Notes: generated by a model not told the origin, from the letters alone. Positions 46,019 to 58,665 are shown, counted from the stretch's first letter. The stretch is 64,000 nt of DNA from Reticulitermes lucifugus (GCA_026260175.1 JAKCWW010000068.1:107975-171974); one strand, 5' to 3'. A program made the numbers and translations.

Positions 46019-47545
46019 TAGCCGGTTTGATTTCCGAATGCTGTATCCGTGCGTGGGAGAGAGATGAATAAGAAAGGTAAAAATTCTATGTTTCGTAGAA
46101 AAAACAACACATTACAAAGTAAATAAAAATAGAAACAAATTTTTCTTCTTCTATAACTTTCTGCCCTATAGAAACAGCCTCACGGTCACCACCGAAATTC
46201 TGCTCCGAAGACAGCTAATATTATTACAAACAACTCCGTACAAATATTCACTAGTCCAATATGCCTTCAGCAATGAGAAATTTTGAAGGAGTAGTTGGTA
46301 TTAGAATACTCATCTTTTAAAGGGAAAGTCTGTTGTAACACTGTGTAAAGTAGGGAGACTTAGAAGCAATTAAGGGCACCAAGGTTGCAGTGAACATGAG
46401 CCTCATCACCTCTGGTACAGTGTAAAAAGCGATTTTTTCATGGCTGTTCAATAGCTAGAAACCACATACAGTGATATAAAAATCCGTCTGTCTGTTTGTT
46501 TTTTGTCTGTTTGTTACTTACAAAATCTAATACAGTTGGACGCCTCGGATGCAATTAATAGAAAAAGATACGTGTTGTCACAAATTTAGTATCCTGTAAT
46601 TTAAACTATTTATTAAAATTGTTAAAGCCGTAGAAGGCTAAACTGTAGTTCTCACGCAGTTGCCGATATTTAGAGTTTATTACAAATAGGCTGTCACATC
46701 CTTGCCTGTATTACCAAAAATAGAAGGAGGTAAATTTTCGCTGATTTCTTTTTTATTTCTACAAGGACGTGAAATTCTCGTTGATAATGCAGTAGGGAAA
46801 AATTTGTGTGGCATGATGTTAAAAGTAGTAATGAACACATTTTTAAATTGAGTGCAGATTTTTACAAAAATCCGGTCAAGTATAGTAATCTCCCTAGTGA
46901 TACATGTTCTGTTGATGCATGCAACATGAAATATCAGGTCGTTGAACTCTTAATGACTGTCAAGGGATATCATTGGTACGTTATAAAATGTAAATATTAA
47001 TCAAGGTTCTCTAGTCATCCTTTCGCCTCTTACAACTCTATAGTAAGTCTGTGACGTGAACACGTCAGGTTTTGACAAGTTCTTCTGCCTATTGTTTCCT
47101 TCATCAGTCACATCTATATAACTGTCCATAAAAACAAACAGGGGTCAAACTCTGCCTTACAGTACTCATATATTACAAACGTCGCTGAACTTTATCGGCT
47201 AAAGTGTGTTATTTAAGGAAGCTGGCAATTCCCAGGATTATATAGCGTTTGTTATAAATTTAAAAAATATGAATACGGAACCCTGATGGAATGGCCCTAA
47301 CAGCAGAAGACACGTGTACTCAGAGGAAAACTTGTCCCAGTGTCAGTTGTGCATAAGACGTAATTTTTGTATAATAATATCCCATTAAACTAGACACTTC
47401 TGTATTACGTAGAATAAATTCAATACTTTTCATACGTGAATATTGCAAATACGTGTGTGTGTGTGTTTTTGTGTGCATGCGTGTGAAAATTTGTCAATTT
47501 AAAGTACCATGCAGAGTAATCAAAGCAATTTGCAATGGAGACGTA

Positions 47546-47576
<31 letters not shown>

Positions 47577-48188
47577 ATATGGAGGCTTAAATTTGTCTGA
47601 TTCTAAATTCTACGCAAAATGATGTGTATCCATAAGCAATAAACAACAGATTCACCACACCGTAAGTAAATTTATTGTGGGTATTTAATTACCTACATAT
47701 TTCCGCTTCAACGGCCATTTTAATAACATTTCTATGTAATTTGTATCGGCAAATAGCATGCAGTTCCAGATTACGATTTCAGACAGGACATCCCAAGATT
47801 TTAATTTAATTTTACTATTTAAAAATACTTAACATATCTTAAATTCATGTAATTAATCTTTTTTGTATAAACTTGTGTCAATAATACATGTACTCTTTTT
47901 ACAATTCTTCTATTTTTAATGTTGTAATTAAAATTATGCTAATATTCCTTCAGTAAAAGTTTGCTCATCTGAATGCTATACATTGACGTGATCATGGTAA
48001 ACCGGATGGCTTAGTTCTTAAGAAACTATCATTCTACACGTGTAATATAAAGTTATTTAACTTCCCATATTCAGACAGATAATAACTTTATATAGTACAA
48101 TTTCCGTGTTTCAGGAATTTTAGTATTATAAAAATAATTATTAGTTTAATAATTTAATTCTAGAAGTACCGAAGTATCACTTTTTAGA
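46019..48188. other. Gene-free AT-rich DNA with microsatellites
   Basis: Contains a GT-rich run near 47454 and the (AAT)n at 47550. Nothing coding was recognised. Confidence 0.5.
47550..47576. repeat. (AAT)n microsatellite
   Basis: About nine AAT units. Confidence 0.9.
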
Positions 48189-48440
48189 CGCTTTCGCTTA
48201 CTCGCGAAAAGCGCATATTAGCGCCATTATGCCTGTCTGTCTGTCTGTCTACCGGCCAGCATGTATCAGCTCGACTCACATCCGATCTTCTTGCAATTTG
48301 ATATTAGAAACTTTCATGAAAATATGTTGAGAAAATCCGAATTTGTTTGCAATCAGACCGAAATATATCGCTCTTTTCATGAGGACCTAAGTATGTTTTA
48401 CTGTTGTCGGCGATATAAAAAATGTATTTGTAGAGTTGAG
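48189..48440 (-). repeat. Dispersed repeat E, inverted copy
   Basis: On the minus strand: ACATACTTAGGTCCTCATG, TTCGGATTTTCTCAACA, TTTTCATGAAAGT, AATATCAAATTGC, GAGCTGATACATGC, in the same order as unit 2 at 22.5-22.7 kb (TACTTGGTGTTCATG, TTCGGATTTTCTGAAGA, TTTTCATAAAGTCC, AATATCAAATTTC, GCGCTGATACATGCGG). The end is a (CTGT)n run at 48232-48250, then a hairpin CGCTTTCGC, TTACT, CGCGAAAAGCG (48189-48213). The 22.7-kb units end in a similar CAGACAGGTGG-type stretch. Confidence 0.65.
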
Positions 48441-51400
48441 CACTGTGATACGTTTTTCTCGCATTCGTCTCTGTGCATATTGACATTATTCTTATTTGTA
48501 ACTGATCTATAATTTATCTTCCCACTTCTTTTGGTTTAATGATTTCTGCATCTTTCCCCAGTGGCTTATAGCTCAGTCCCTGCTGTGATGTTCCGTTGTC
48601 TTAATTCTGTAGAACCAGTTCTTTACTTTATTTAATTTTACTGATACTGCAACCTTCAATTGATGCACGTCTTCCATTCGTTTCGTGTAATACACAATAA
48701 ATCCAGTGAATACATGGCGTGTGTGTTTCATATCTTGCGTTTTACCGTCTCTCACTGCATGGTACCTATACACGTAAATACGCAGATACGGAACTCTAAT
48801 GTAATGTAATCGATGAATGTTAACTGTGTAACCGTGAACTGGTCAGTGCATTGTCCGTGCTTAAGAACGGGCTGCGTGACGTAGCAAAACATACGCGGCG
48901 CGTCACCGTTTCACTTCTCTTCACTTTCGTGATGCTGAGAGTGTTGCCATATGGCTTATACATGACTTCCGGAAATTTTATTGTGCTTTTCGTTTTAATC
49001 TTCTAAGGCAAAAATATTGTACTGTTACTTGCGAAATGCAGCTCATGCAATGTTGCATTCCCCAAAGTCATGAAGCTCAGTATATGCCATCTGAACCTGG
49101 ACCTGTACTAAGCCATTCGAACCTAATGACACCCGTCACAACCACAAACGCCTATAAAAATGCCTTTTATTATAATCCTTAATATACAAATATTTGCTTT
49201 TTTAGTTCCTATACCAAAATACATCTACCTAAAACTGACTGAATCCCAACTAGTTTAAAACAGCCATTCCAGTTGCATTGGTTTGTCAGTGCCAAATGGA
49301 AGGGATACTGTAAGTAATAGATCGGATAACTTTGCAAGATAATGGTCCCATTTCACTTTAATTTATTACAACAGAATTTCCTGAATGGAAAGCAGCAAAC
49401 ACATTGGGATAGCTTGGCGCAGCGCCGAAGTACAAACCTGTTACTCCCGACTAAGAATCAAAATATGAATTTAGGCAGTAACGTCAGACCAAGTATTACA
49501 CACTGGCCTCCGATCCTGAGATACGTCTGCATTACTTACTGTCATTCTCAATGTAGGCATATACCTGTTAGTCTAATGGAAACCCAATAAAACATTCTCA
49601 TTTTGTAGGACAACGTTGTGATAACACTCTGCACTTATATTTGTGTGCATCAGTTCTGATCTCAATCGGATTACAACTTTTTTGAACTTATTATGTTTCT
49701 GTCTCTCCAGACGTGGATGGAGACTACGCCAACTTGTCTTTAGAAATCCTTACGCATTCGCGACTCTCTATCAAAGTCACTCTATGCCAACGCAATATAA
49801 CCTATTCCAGCCGTTATCAAATTCTTTCGCTGACGTACCACTTTTAACTTTAACATATTTTAACTCTTAACATACCACCAATATTTTTTGTATCAGAATA
49901 TAAAACTGAAATAGGAAAGACTATAACAGTGGAGATAAGCTATATAATGTACTAGCAATGCTGCATATTAATCGTTTTAATATTTCAATTTCTCATTATG
50001 GCCGCCTACCGGTAAAGAATGGTTGGCGTAACAGCAGTGGTAAGTATACCACAGTGTGAGAAATTCTGACCTATTAAATTAAACCCGCATCGTTAAACAA
50101 TCTAAAATTCAATCAACCCTGATTAATTTTTTTGCCTAGTTTTATCACACAGAACCTGTTCCTAATCCTCTCTACTAATCCCAAAGTGGAAAATCGTATT
50201 TTGTCAGGGCTACCTGGAATTATTACAAGCTATTATTTTCATCACACCTAACACCCTTGAAGTTTAATTCGAATTATTACCATATTATACATGCTAGATG
50301 TGTTCAAGACCTCTAAACACCTTTCCCCTAAAACTTTTGTTCCGCACCCAACACGTATTAAAGTCAGTTTAATCCTAACGTATGTGTACCAACAGTAATT
50401 CCGATGTCATTTAATAAAGGAATAATCAAAACAAGCAAGACTTAAGGATATAAAACAACAAGAGTGCTGCTCCCTGTGGTACGGAAACTTTGACAATAGA
50501 AGAAACAATTTCAGATCCCGAGATGAAATTCAAAGGCAGACTCAAAAATTACAAAGAAACTAAAAATGGTTTAGTGATGCTCACTTTTTAAGATGTTAAG
50601 GTTTCTTGGACACCATAAAAGTCGGAAACGGATAATTTCTTAACTAGCTCAGACACTATTAAACAAAAGCTCTGTTCCTTAATATTCATTAGATATTTGT
50701 AGTGTCAATGAATTTCAAATAATTGGGGTTAGGCATCCAACAGAACAAAGCCAGCGCACGTTGTTTGCACAAGCAACTTTGTATGTCCCTGTGAAGAGTT
50801 TGCCAGAGTGAAATTACGTATTTGCTGCCTGCCAGAATTTAATTTACAGCTACACTGCTTTCAGGAGTTCTGGCAGTAAACCTACAGAACTAACACTGGA
50901 GGACAAAACAACTACAAGTTTGCAAATATCTGCGGCACTTCTTGTGTTTATTTTAAATCTCCACCTCCAAAATTCCTTCTCTTTGTCAAATAGTGAGGTG
51001 CATTTGTGTCACGCTGCAGGCTAGGAGGCCCTTAATAGGTTTTGAAGATATACGCCAGGGCTGTGGGAAAAAGTTCCCTTTCCCTTGTGTGATTTGAAAC
51101 TTTCACAACGTTGTTCAAAAGGATTATAGTCTTCTGGGACAGGACGTTCTGTCGATTGGTAATTAGGTGTCTACACCTCGGAGGTTTCTGCTTCTAACGT
51201 CAGGGAATTTCAAGAAGAATACCCTGAAGGTGGAGGTAGCAAGCTCCTCCGAAGCTTTGTTAACTAATTAGCAATCTCTATGGCGTTATAACTTAGACGA
51301 TTTTAATACTCTTTCACTTCAAATATTCTGTCTTTAATCAATTTTTACAACGGAATGTTGACTTATTGTCAGGTACATTATGTCCTCTCGCTCTTTTAAC

Positions 51401-53255
51401 TTCAAATGCTCTGACACTCTTCCCGGCCTATTTCAAAATACTATATCGACTATATTTTCCACATAGCCAGTCCGTCAAATGAAATTTGAGCTGTATACCT
51501 TCCAGATACAAGGACGTCACGGCTACAAAGCCTGTTCTCTCCTCTTACCGATATCATCGCTGTGTTCGTTAAATAGATCATCCAATGTTCACCGGATTCT
51601 CTACACAACTTTTGGTACTATTTCGGCAATTTCACAGACGAAGGAGAAAATGTGAAATGTCTGTGACAAGGAATAAGGAAATGTAGTTAATATAAATGTT
51701 TTCTGAGTTAAGGTTAGGGACAGAGATTACCTACAGTTTGAAGAAAGTGCGTGACTGATTGACAAGCACTCGTCTGGGCATCGCCTCACGTGTTTGTCCT
51801 GCTTCAGTATCCTTTCACTCTTCAACACATTCAAGAGCCTAGATTCCCCATAATTAAAGAAGCTAAATGTACACAAATGGATCACGCAACACTCTGAAAA
51901 TTGGCATTTTTTATCTAAATTATGTATAAAACTGGCAGGGAATTTATTCCGTCTCCATTATAAAGTTAAATCAGTTAAAACTCTTTAGGGAAACAACCGG
52001 TGCTTATTTTGAGAATCACACAAAACACACTGTGTCGGCAAAATACAGAGTTTCTTTATGTTAGAGAAGGCCGGTTAATATAGTTAGCAATTTCCTTCAA
52101 GCAATTATAAAATTGCACTCCCACCAACTTCATTCTCGGAATAAATTTCCTACATATTAAAAGCTTGAATAGAAACATGGGTGAAAGAGGAAAGAGTAAT
52201 TTGCAAATCACTGTAACAGATTCACACTTCATAAGGCTTGGGAATTTCAGTTAAAGGAACCTTTCTGAAATAAAAATAAAGTCACTGACAAAAATGTAAT
52301 TTTCTGCATGTTAGGTCAACTTAACAACAGAATGAACCACTGAGCTTTTACAAGATTTTCTCTTTCAGGAGGATAATATTAAAATATTTATATAAATAAT
52401 ATTGTCTCTTTACCTGGCTGAAGAGAAAGGTCCGATTTCGGGGTCTCGTAAACACGATCATTCTGCTTCCAAACAGGGCATGAAGTCGCTTGACTAGCTG
52501 AGCGATTACCAGCTTCCCGTTTACTTAATTACTTAACAGTAAAGTGGTTAAACGTTTGAAGTACATGAACTACTATATTTGTCACTGGCGTCAACATTTT
52601 AAAAATCTCTTTTTTGCCCACAGTGCATTTATTGGTTTTGTGACATTCGCAGAACAAATATCGATAGTTCCCTGAGCGACATTAACGGACTGGTCTTGCT
52701 ATTACAGATGGACTGAGTATTCTTTGAGGCATGAAATTAATTCTTACGGAAGTTTCATTTCGGTAAAATCACCTCATTATTTTTCTTCATTAGTCCTTGT
52801 GCATCCCATAATCTGGGAGAAATAATTGTAAAACACTGTATTGTAGACACTTGACATGACTTGTTTCTACATAACTGACCTGAAGAAGATTAAATACTTT
52901 GTGAAACACACTATAAGAACATGCGGTTTATCAGGCAGCAGAATTCATCATCTGCCATTAGTGGTCATGCTGATGAGACAATAGTTCGTGTAGGCACACC
53001 ACGGGGATGCGGCTGGCGATGACTCCTGATTCCGGAGACAGAAACGAACACAGTCGTCAATGCTCCGCCAGATGTTTGGCCGCAAAACGGGAAATGCAGC
53101 CACACGATTCTAACGCATCTCAAACCGGGACTCCGCGGAAGAACTTCGTGGGTGATTATTCTGTCTCGATATTTTCTGAATTCCTTAATCATTCCACAAG
53201 TTAAATAAAGATAGATAAGTGGCTGGAGCAAAGAAAGCTGAAGTGATTATGGCAA
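48441..53255. other. Gene-free AT-rich DNA
   Basis: The only family trace is a possible LINE-tail remnant at 50634-50695. Open frames are 60-90 codons and without domains. No splice-linked exons could be recognised. Confidence 0.5.
50634..50695 (+). repeat. Possible LINE 3' tail remnant
   Basis: ATAATTTCTTAACTAGCTCAG, ACTATTAAAC, AAGCTCTGTTCC follows the tail pattern but with many substitutions. Confidence 0.35.
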
Positions 53256-53271
53256 GTACATAAATTCATTG

Positions 53272-53560
53272 GGGGCACGCGGTGGCGCAGTTGGTTGAGG
53301 CACTGCGCTACAAGCCGGAACGTCGCGGGTNNNNNNNNNNNNNNNNNNNNNNNNNNNNNNNNNNNNNNNNNNNNNNNNNNNNNNNNNNNNNNNNNNNNNN
53401 NNNNNNNNNNNNNNNNNNNNNNNNNNNNGGCGGCCGGTGCGTAGGGCTGACAACCTTACCACCTTCATGTGCCGACTATCTAGAAATCTGGGAGCCTCAA
53501 CCTCCTGGAACCGTAAGGGTCTGTCCAGGCCAGTAATGGGTTTGTTTTTCCTTTAACTTT
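53272..53560 (+). mobile_element. SINE B (tRNA-derived), interrupted by an assembly gap
   Basis: The head GGGGCACGCGGTGGCGCAG, TTGGTTGAGGCACTGCGC is strongly tRNA-like, with an A-box-like TGGCGCAGTTGG. CGTCGCGGGT then enters the N block exactly where a B box (GGGTTCGAATC) is expected. After the gap, GGCGGCCGGTGCGTAGGGCTG through CCGTAAGGGTCTGTCC continues a GC-rich body, ending in an AT-rich tail with TTTAACTTT. TACATAAATTCATTG (53257-53271) and TACATAAAGGCATTG (53561-53575) match at 13 of 15 positions and define both ends. It is unrelated to SINEs A and C beyond the tRNA-like start. Only one copy is clear in the window. Confidence 0.8.
53331..53428. other. Assembly gap (98 N)
   Basis: Run of N inside SINE B, starting at the expected B box. 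Confidence 1.
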
Positions 53561-53575
53561 TACATAAAGGCATTG

Positions 53576-54603
53576 TGATTTGTAAAGATCACCAATAATA
53601 TTAAAATACTGATATCTGGGATACTATGAGATTATCTATTTTATATATGACGGGGTACAACTTGAAAATGGCTGTGATTGGTTGATAAGTCGAATAGGAC
53701 AAAATCGACCTTAGGGAGAGGGTTTATGACCTTGGGAATTGGATGAGGGTCGCGTCCAATGATGGGCCTTATCACTGGCTTTGATGTTAGGGTTCTCCCA
53801 CCGCAGGGTTATTTAATTATTCAGTCAGTCCTTCAATCTGTAAGGCGTGAACTTGAGGCGCAGGCACATTTCTACCCATTCTTACTCTCGGTGTTAGGCT
53901 GTGAGTAAAAAAACACGGCACGTGGCTATCAGTTGAGCTGCAAAAACGATTGCCACGTGGTGAGATTTTAATCAGCCAGGGTCAATCTGCTACTGCTAGA
54001 TCTGTCTCGAGACGTTTGTAACTTCAAATAAACGTTCGTTGAAAATTAAATATCTCAGGTTTAATTTTTGTGAAGGTTTAGTGTGTTCTTGCACGATTAC
54101 GCCTTTTTATTTGAAAAAGTTGGTAACTTTTGATGAGACCATCATATAAGCAGCGATACTATTGCCCAATATGGGCAATGAAATTTGTTTTTACAGCAAG
54201 GCGGGACGTATACTTAATTAATTGGTTTGAGAATAGAAGCGTGTGCGCTGACTGGTACGACCACACTACTGTGCATTCATTTAATCTGCGTGATGCAAAA
54301 ACCAGTTAACTTATAAATCGAATTTGCATACGTGGGCAGTTAGGTACGTACACACAGCATATGGCCGGCGTTTGAAACGGTACCTGCCGGGCAAGATGAG
54401 TACTGCGACAGCTTGCATTCGAACACAGCTACAGTTATCTCAGTTATATAGAAAAACATCTCAAAGATGTGAAGTACGTTTTACTTTTCATCCTACTTTC
54501 ATTGTTTTACAAAGAAAGTGAGACAATTTATAAGGTGCATATGTGCACATCCGCTTCAACAAATCACTGATTTTCATGAAGCTTCGTGTTATTTTTATGC
54601 AGT
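53576..54603. other. Gene-free AT-rich DNA
   Basis: Nothing recognised. The 65-codon + frame at 54324-54521 has no domain. Confidence 0.5.
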
Positions 54604-54841
54604 ACAGGCCACTCCGTAGTCTGAGATCTTCGCTCTTCTGGGATTTTACACAGCGTATATTGGTAGTTGTTTACTGACGTTTCGGGAAAACCCAGAGGTC
54701 TCATCTTCAAGGGTCAAGCTTTTGACCCTTGAAAATGGGACTGATATGTTGTCCCGAAATGTGGACAACTAACTACCAATCTGCGCTGCGTAAAATCGCA
54801 GAAGAGCGAAGATCTCATTTACACCGCGGTGGAAGCCTGCA
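54604..54841. mobile_element. Foldback element F copy 1
   Basis: Left arm 54622-54717 and right arm 54722-54817 are inverted around a 4-nt loop, so the strand folds almost end to end. The arms include TGAGATCTTCGCTCTTCTG and its inverse. Outside these, ACAGGC (54605) and GCCTGC (54835) extend the symmetry with indels. Each arm carries one CTTGAARATG-hairpin-GAAAYGT motif. A second copy of the family lies at 63.1 kb, and both share GCGG.GGAAGCCTG.AAT.AC just outside the right arm. No coding capacity was seen. It may be a foldback transposon or two head-to-head retroelement termini. Confidence 0.75.
54676..54711 (-). other. Hammerhead-like motif copy 6
   Basis: Minus strand: CTTGAAGAT, then a stem II region GAGACCTCTGGGTTTTCCC, then GAAACGTC. 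The first box has T where the hammerhead core has C (TTGAAGA). The 3' box is intact. The mirrored copy at 54728-54763 (plus) has decayed to TTGAAAA...GAAATGTG. Confidence 0.35.
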
Positions 54842-54944
54842 ATGACACTCTGTATTCTGCCGTCAGTTCCTACCGCTAACATAATGAGAGCTTTTTTTAC
54901 AAACCTTAGAGAATTTGCTAGCATCAGCTTCACAAATAGATTCT

Positions 54945-55142
54945 TGAAGTTTTGTCTTCTTTCCTGCTTTTTCCCTTCTGCTTGTTATTAATTTATATAT
55001 TAAGTTTTTCTTACCTTCTTTACTCATTTCACCCGCTTTCAGTCTTTCTTTGTTTCCCTCCCTTTCTTGCTATTTCCATAAGTTTCTTTCCCTCTACCTC
55101 TCTTTCTTATTCTCCTTCTTCCCTTATTTCTTTCTTTCGTAA
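54945..55142. repeat. Polypyrimidine tract
   Basis: The + strand is almost entirely T and C for about 190 bases (for example TTCTTTCCTGCTTTTTCCC near 54957 and TTTCTTTCTTTCG near 55128). The 80-codon + frame here (rich in F, S, L and P) is a composition artefact. Confidence 0.7.
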
Positions 55143-55254
55143 AGTCGTGGATCTTAAAGAATATAGACCTTTGTTAAGTAAATTGTTTACATAATGTAAC
55201 ATTACAGCAAGAGTTTAGCGAATTGTGACACGAAAAGTTAAAGGCAAGTTGTTT

Positions 55255-55534
55255 CTGTCCACGCCTTTAAGGCATAAAGGCGGAACATAGGTGTAGCTCC
55301 ACCCATTCTTAACCTCGGCAGTAGAGGAAGGTGAGTGGTTAACTTCAATCTCTGGTCGCTATACGCCAGGGAAAAATCCCCAGTACCCATTGAATAGTAG
55401 GCCGGGTGGTGCCCAGAGCCGGTTTGGACATTTCGAAGAAGAGGAGAGTCTCTTGCTTCTACCGGGATTCGAACCGTGGTCCGTCCAGCCCGTAGCCTAG
55501 TTCCTATACCGACTACGCCAACCCGGCTCATCGT
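55255..55534 (-). mobile_element. SINE C copy 2 (best copy)
   Basis: On the minus strand the head GAGCCGGGTTGGCGTAGTCGG has an A-box-like TGGCGTAGTCGG (55509-55520), and the perfect B box GGTTCGAATCC occupies 55475-55465. The body (AAACCGGCTCTGGGCACC, CAATGGGTACTGGGGATTTT, GGTTAAGAATGGGTGGAGC) ends in GCCTTTATGCCTTAAAGGC, a hairpin-like 3' end. GTTGTTT occurs at 55248-55254 and 55535-55541, a plausible short target duplication. The 97-codon minus frame is a by-product of the SINE. Confidence 0.85.
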
Positions 55535-55541
55535 GTTGTTT

Positions 55542-57427
55542 ACAAATTACTATTGACCTTTCGGATTGGTAATGCTGCCTACCATTACTCTAGGAAAGCG
55601 TTCCATGTTCTCATTCAATGTAAATCATAATTACTCCTACAAATGTTTGAGGCCTTTCCCTTTTTGCGCACAAGCAAAAGCAAACATGATGAAGAATCGC
55701 ATCTGTGTAGCGGAAATACATAATACCTCGCAGAAAAAAATGATCTCATTAGCTAGCATCTACGTATATATGCTTCCAAGTACATGAGGGCGTCTCTTAC
55801 TACCGGAAGGTTTCCCTTCGTTCTTGCTACTTGAATAATACTCCGAATCACATAAAAATACTAGCGCAATTCCGCTAACCTGTGAAGACAATAGACACTC
55901 TCGACAAAATCGTGAATTTGATTGTTGTCTTTAAGCAGCATTACCTTGAACAGATGTTGATGTTATGCTTCGTGTTTGATGTTGACGTCCCTAACGTATG
56001 GCTTTAAACAACACTTTCATTAATTTGAACAGAGAGGGACTTTGCTAGAAGCTAATGAGATTTGACAGAATACAGTAAACGCTGATTTGAACCACAGTGC
56101 AGGCTAACACATGCTTTTTACGAATTAGTCAGTAAGAGATATGTCAGATATATCGACCTGTGTTCCACAATTTTAACAGAGGTGTAGTAACAATAAATGT
56201 CTTGGATGAAACTTCGATATATCCTCAACTTTCACACGGAATATGTATAAAATTAAGTATGTATCCCAATTTATTTTTGAACCAATGATCATGGATGTTA
56301 GTAGGCTACCCCTCTTATTAAATTTATGATTGCAGGTATCCCAATGCTTTAATTTTTTCAGATTTTCTTGCCGTTACACTAAAATTTGAAACGTAAAATA
56401 ATATTCTACATACCTTCTAACTGTGCCCTTATTATGGCCCACCGAATGCAAAATACATTTTCACATAGGCTAAACCGAGCAGGCTAAACCAGTGTTAAAT
56501 CTCGTGACTAGTTTTAAATCTTCGTCCCCTAATTCCCGTGCCTTAAACACTCATACATCCTTTCCATTTCCATGGCTAAATGCTGTTACCTATTAGGATG
56601 GGAAAACGGCACATATATTTGTAGTATAAACGCATCTACTTCTTTGAAACCGTAATATAAATGACTCCCGATTTGGTCTTCAGGCCTTACGGGTGATGTA
56701 CGCATCAATTACCGAAAGCAGGAAAAATTATTACGTTTGTAGACGCCTTCACAAAACTGTCATAAGTGACTTCTAGCTTCGTCATTTGTATCTGTCCATT
56801 CATGTGAAACAAATAATTTCCCAATGAAACTATTTTTGTGAAACATTATACTATACTATAAATAAATCTATCGACAAAAATAACCTTCTTTAAAATGTGA
56901 CAAAAGTAACAATTCTGCCCAAAAATATCGCTGCATATTTCATGGGTCGCAACCCATGAAGAGATAAAAGATGCAGAGAAAATAAGAACGCGCTTATCTT
57001 CTCAAATATAATTTTTCCTAAAACCGCGCCCTCTGCTAGACAATAACAAGAAACACGGCAGAGCCGGGGAGGACAAAAATGACGCGAACATAATATGGCG
57101 CCACAAAGCAACAACTTGCTTGCTGGGTAGCTATGGTAAAGGTATATACATTCAGTCATATTTAAGACCTATGGCTTTTCAGTAGATTATTTTTTCTGAT
57201 CTGGGAAAGTAACATTCGCGATAAGAAATTACACAACTTATCTGCCATCTAGGTATCTTTAGTTGCAGTGTATGAATATAGCAAGTCATGAGCGAAGTGA
57301 CTAGGAAAATAAACAGAAAATTATTCCATTTTTCTGGAATTCTTGACCTTATTAATTTATTAATTAATTAATCTGTGTTTTAAGGCGATAGATAAGCTGA
57401 CAGGCAACGGCATTGAACTTTCGGATA
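55542..57427. other. Gene-free AT-rich DNA
   Basis: Nothing recognised. The 89-codon minus frame at 56890-57159 has a Cys-rich stretch but no domain I can name. Confidence 0.5.
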
Positions 57428-57480
57428 AGGAGTCCGGAATTTCTTGACCAACGCTGAAAAGGACTCTGGTCTGTTGTGAT
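57428..57480 (+). repeat. LINE 3' tail remnant
   Basis: GGAATTTCTTGACCAACGCTG, AAAAGGACTCTGGTCTG corresponds to the tail boxes with the middle deleted. Confidence 0.4.
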
Positions 57481-58404
57481 TATTTTGGAAAACTGTAAAG
57501 AGGAATTCGCGTTTTCTCCAACAGAATCAAATTTGCCTAGTTGCATGTCTTGTCAAGATAAAGCATATTCTTTCTTCTTTCCAGTGCAATAAATCTCGTT
57601 ATGATATAGACTACTCTTTCTTCGTATTTGGCTAAATAAACATACTGCAATATTTGGCGTGGGTATTCGATATTTACGTCGTAGGTCAACTAATGGTTTA
57701 AACATGTACTGTATGGTGTAAAAACACTGAAGGAATATTTAAGATCTTATTGATAAATCGGCTGTATTTAATGAAATAACCCATCTTTACAAGATTTTTA
57801 GTAATAGAGAAATCAGAAACCGTTTTATAAGCTGAATTTCATCTTTATTTTAAGCTTAAGTGGAGACTGTTTTGAACTGAATAAACCAAAACGTTTAACA
57901 AATTGCGTACCAGAATTCATTAACGTAGATTGTCTGTGTGTGAAATATGAGGAAGAACACACACACATACAAACATATTCGTTGTACTTTTATCATATCC
58001 CTGAGTGTAACATACTCAAAATTTGCATGTACATTGAGGAGCAACGAGACACTTGATCTTTTCAGTCAGCAAATAGTTTTATGAATTTAAATAGCAGTAT
58101 AATATCAAGAGAACTGAACGAAGCACACTTGTATCTAGAATCAAGGTAACCGCCTACAAGATGACTTTACAACCTGTGAAAGCGCAATCAACAAACAAGT
58201 CGTCTACAACCCGCAGTACACACCGTAAGGAAACAGACACGGCAACTAAGTATTCACCTTCACACAATGCAGGGCGTTGCCTGTTTTACCTTACCCATCA
58301 AATCATGATGTCGATGCGAAATAATTACCACCCACAAGGGTAAATTAATTGAGCCATTGAGATGATACGGCATAATCATGGTACAAACTGTTGGAAAATT
58401 GTCT
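57481..58404. other. Gene-free AT-rich DNA
   Basis: Nothing recognised; short frames only. Confidence 0.5.
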
Positions 58405-58665
58405 TCATGATAATTCAATTAAATAAATCCATGAGGTAGAGTCTTTTTTTGAGAAGTTGTTTTTCCTCAGATAGTCAAGAAACTCCCCGAATTTTACGAA
58501 ACCCGCAGGTTCATTATCATGTGAACAATAACCCGCCTTAGTCCCTATCCTGATCCAGACTGATACCACCCTATATTCTAAGATAGATTTTAATATTATC
58601 CTCCCATCTACTCGTAGGTCTTCCAAGCGACTTTTTCCCTCAGGTTTTTGCATCAAAACCATATA
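58405..58665 (-). pseudogene. LINE C-terminal fragment plus 3' tail
   Basis: The minus strand starts MQKPEGK and then, after a one-base shift, KSLGRPTSRWEDNIKIYLRI and GWYQSGSG to a stop; GGATCAGGATAGGGAC follows. The non-coding tail then continues with GGGGAGTTTCTTGACTATCTGAGGAA and AAAAAAGACTCTACCTCATGG to about 58430. It is the only copy here that keeps both the coding tail and the 3' boxes on the minus strand. It has one frameshift and no reverse-transcriptase domain. Confidence 0.7.

Noticed and set aside
48234-48251. (CTGT)n and triplet runs as a CRISPR-like array
   Set aside because: Plain microsatellites without spacers in eukaryotic DNA.
52870-52905. CTGAAGA...GAAACAC as another hammerhead-like copy
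   Set aside because: The segment between the boxes does not pair, so only two short strings match.
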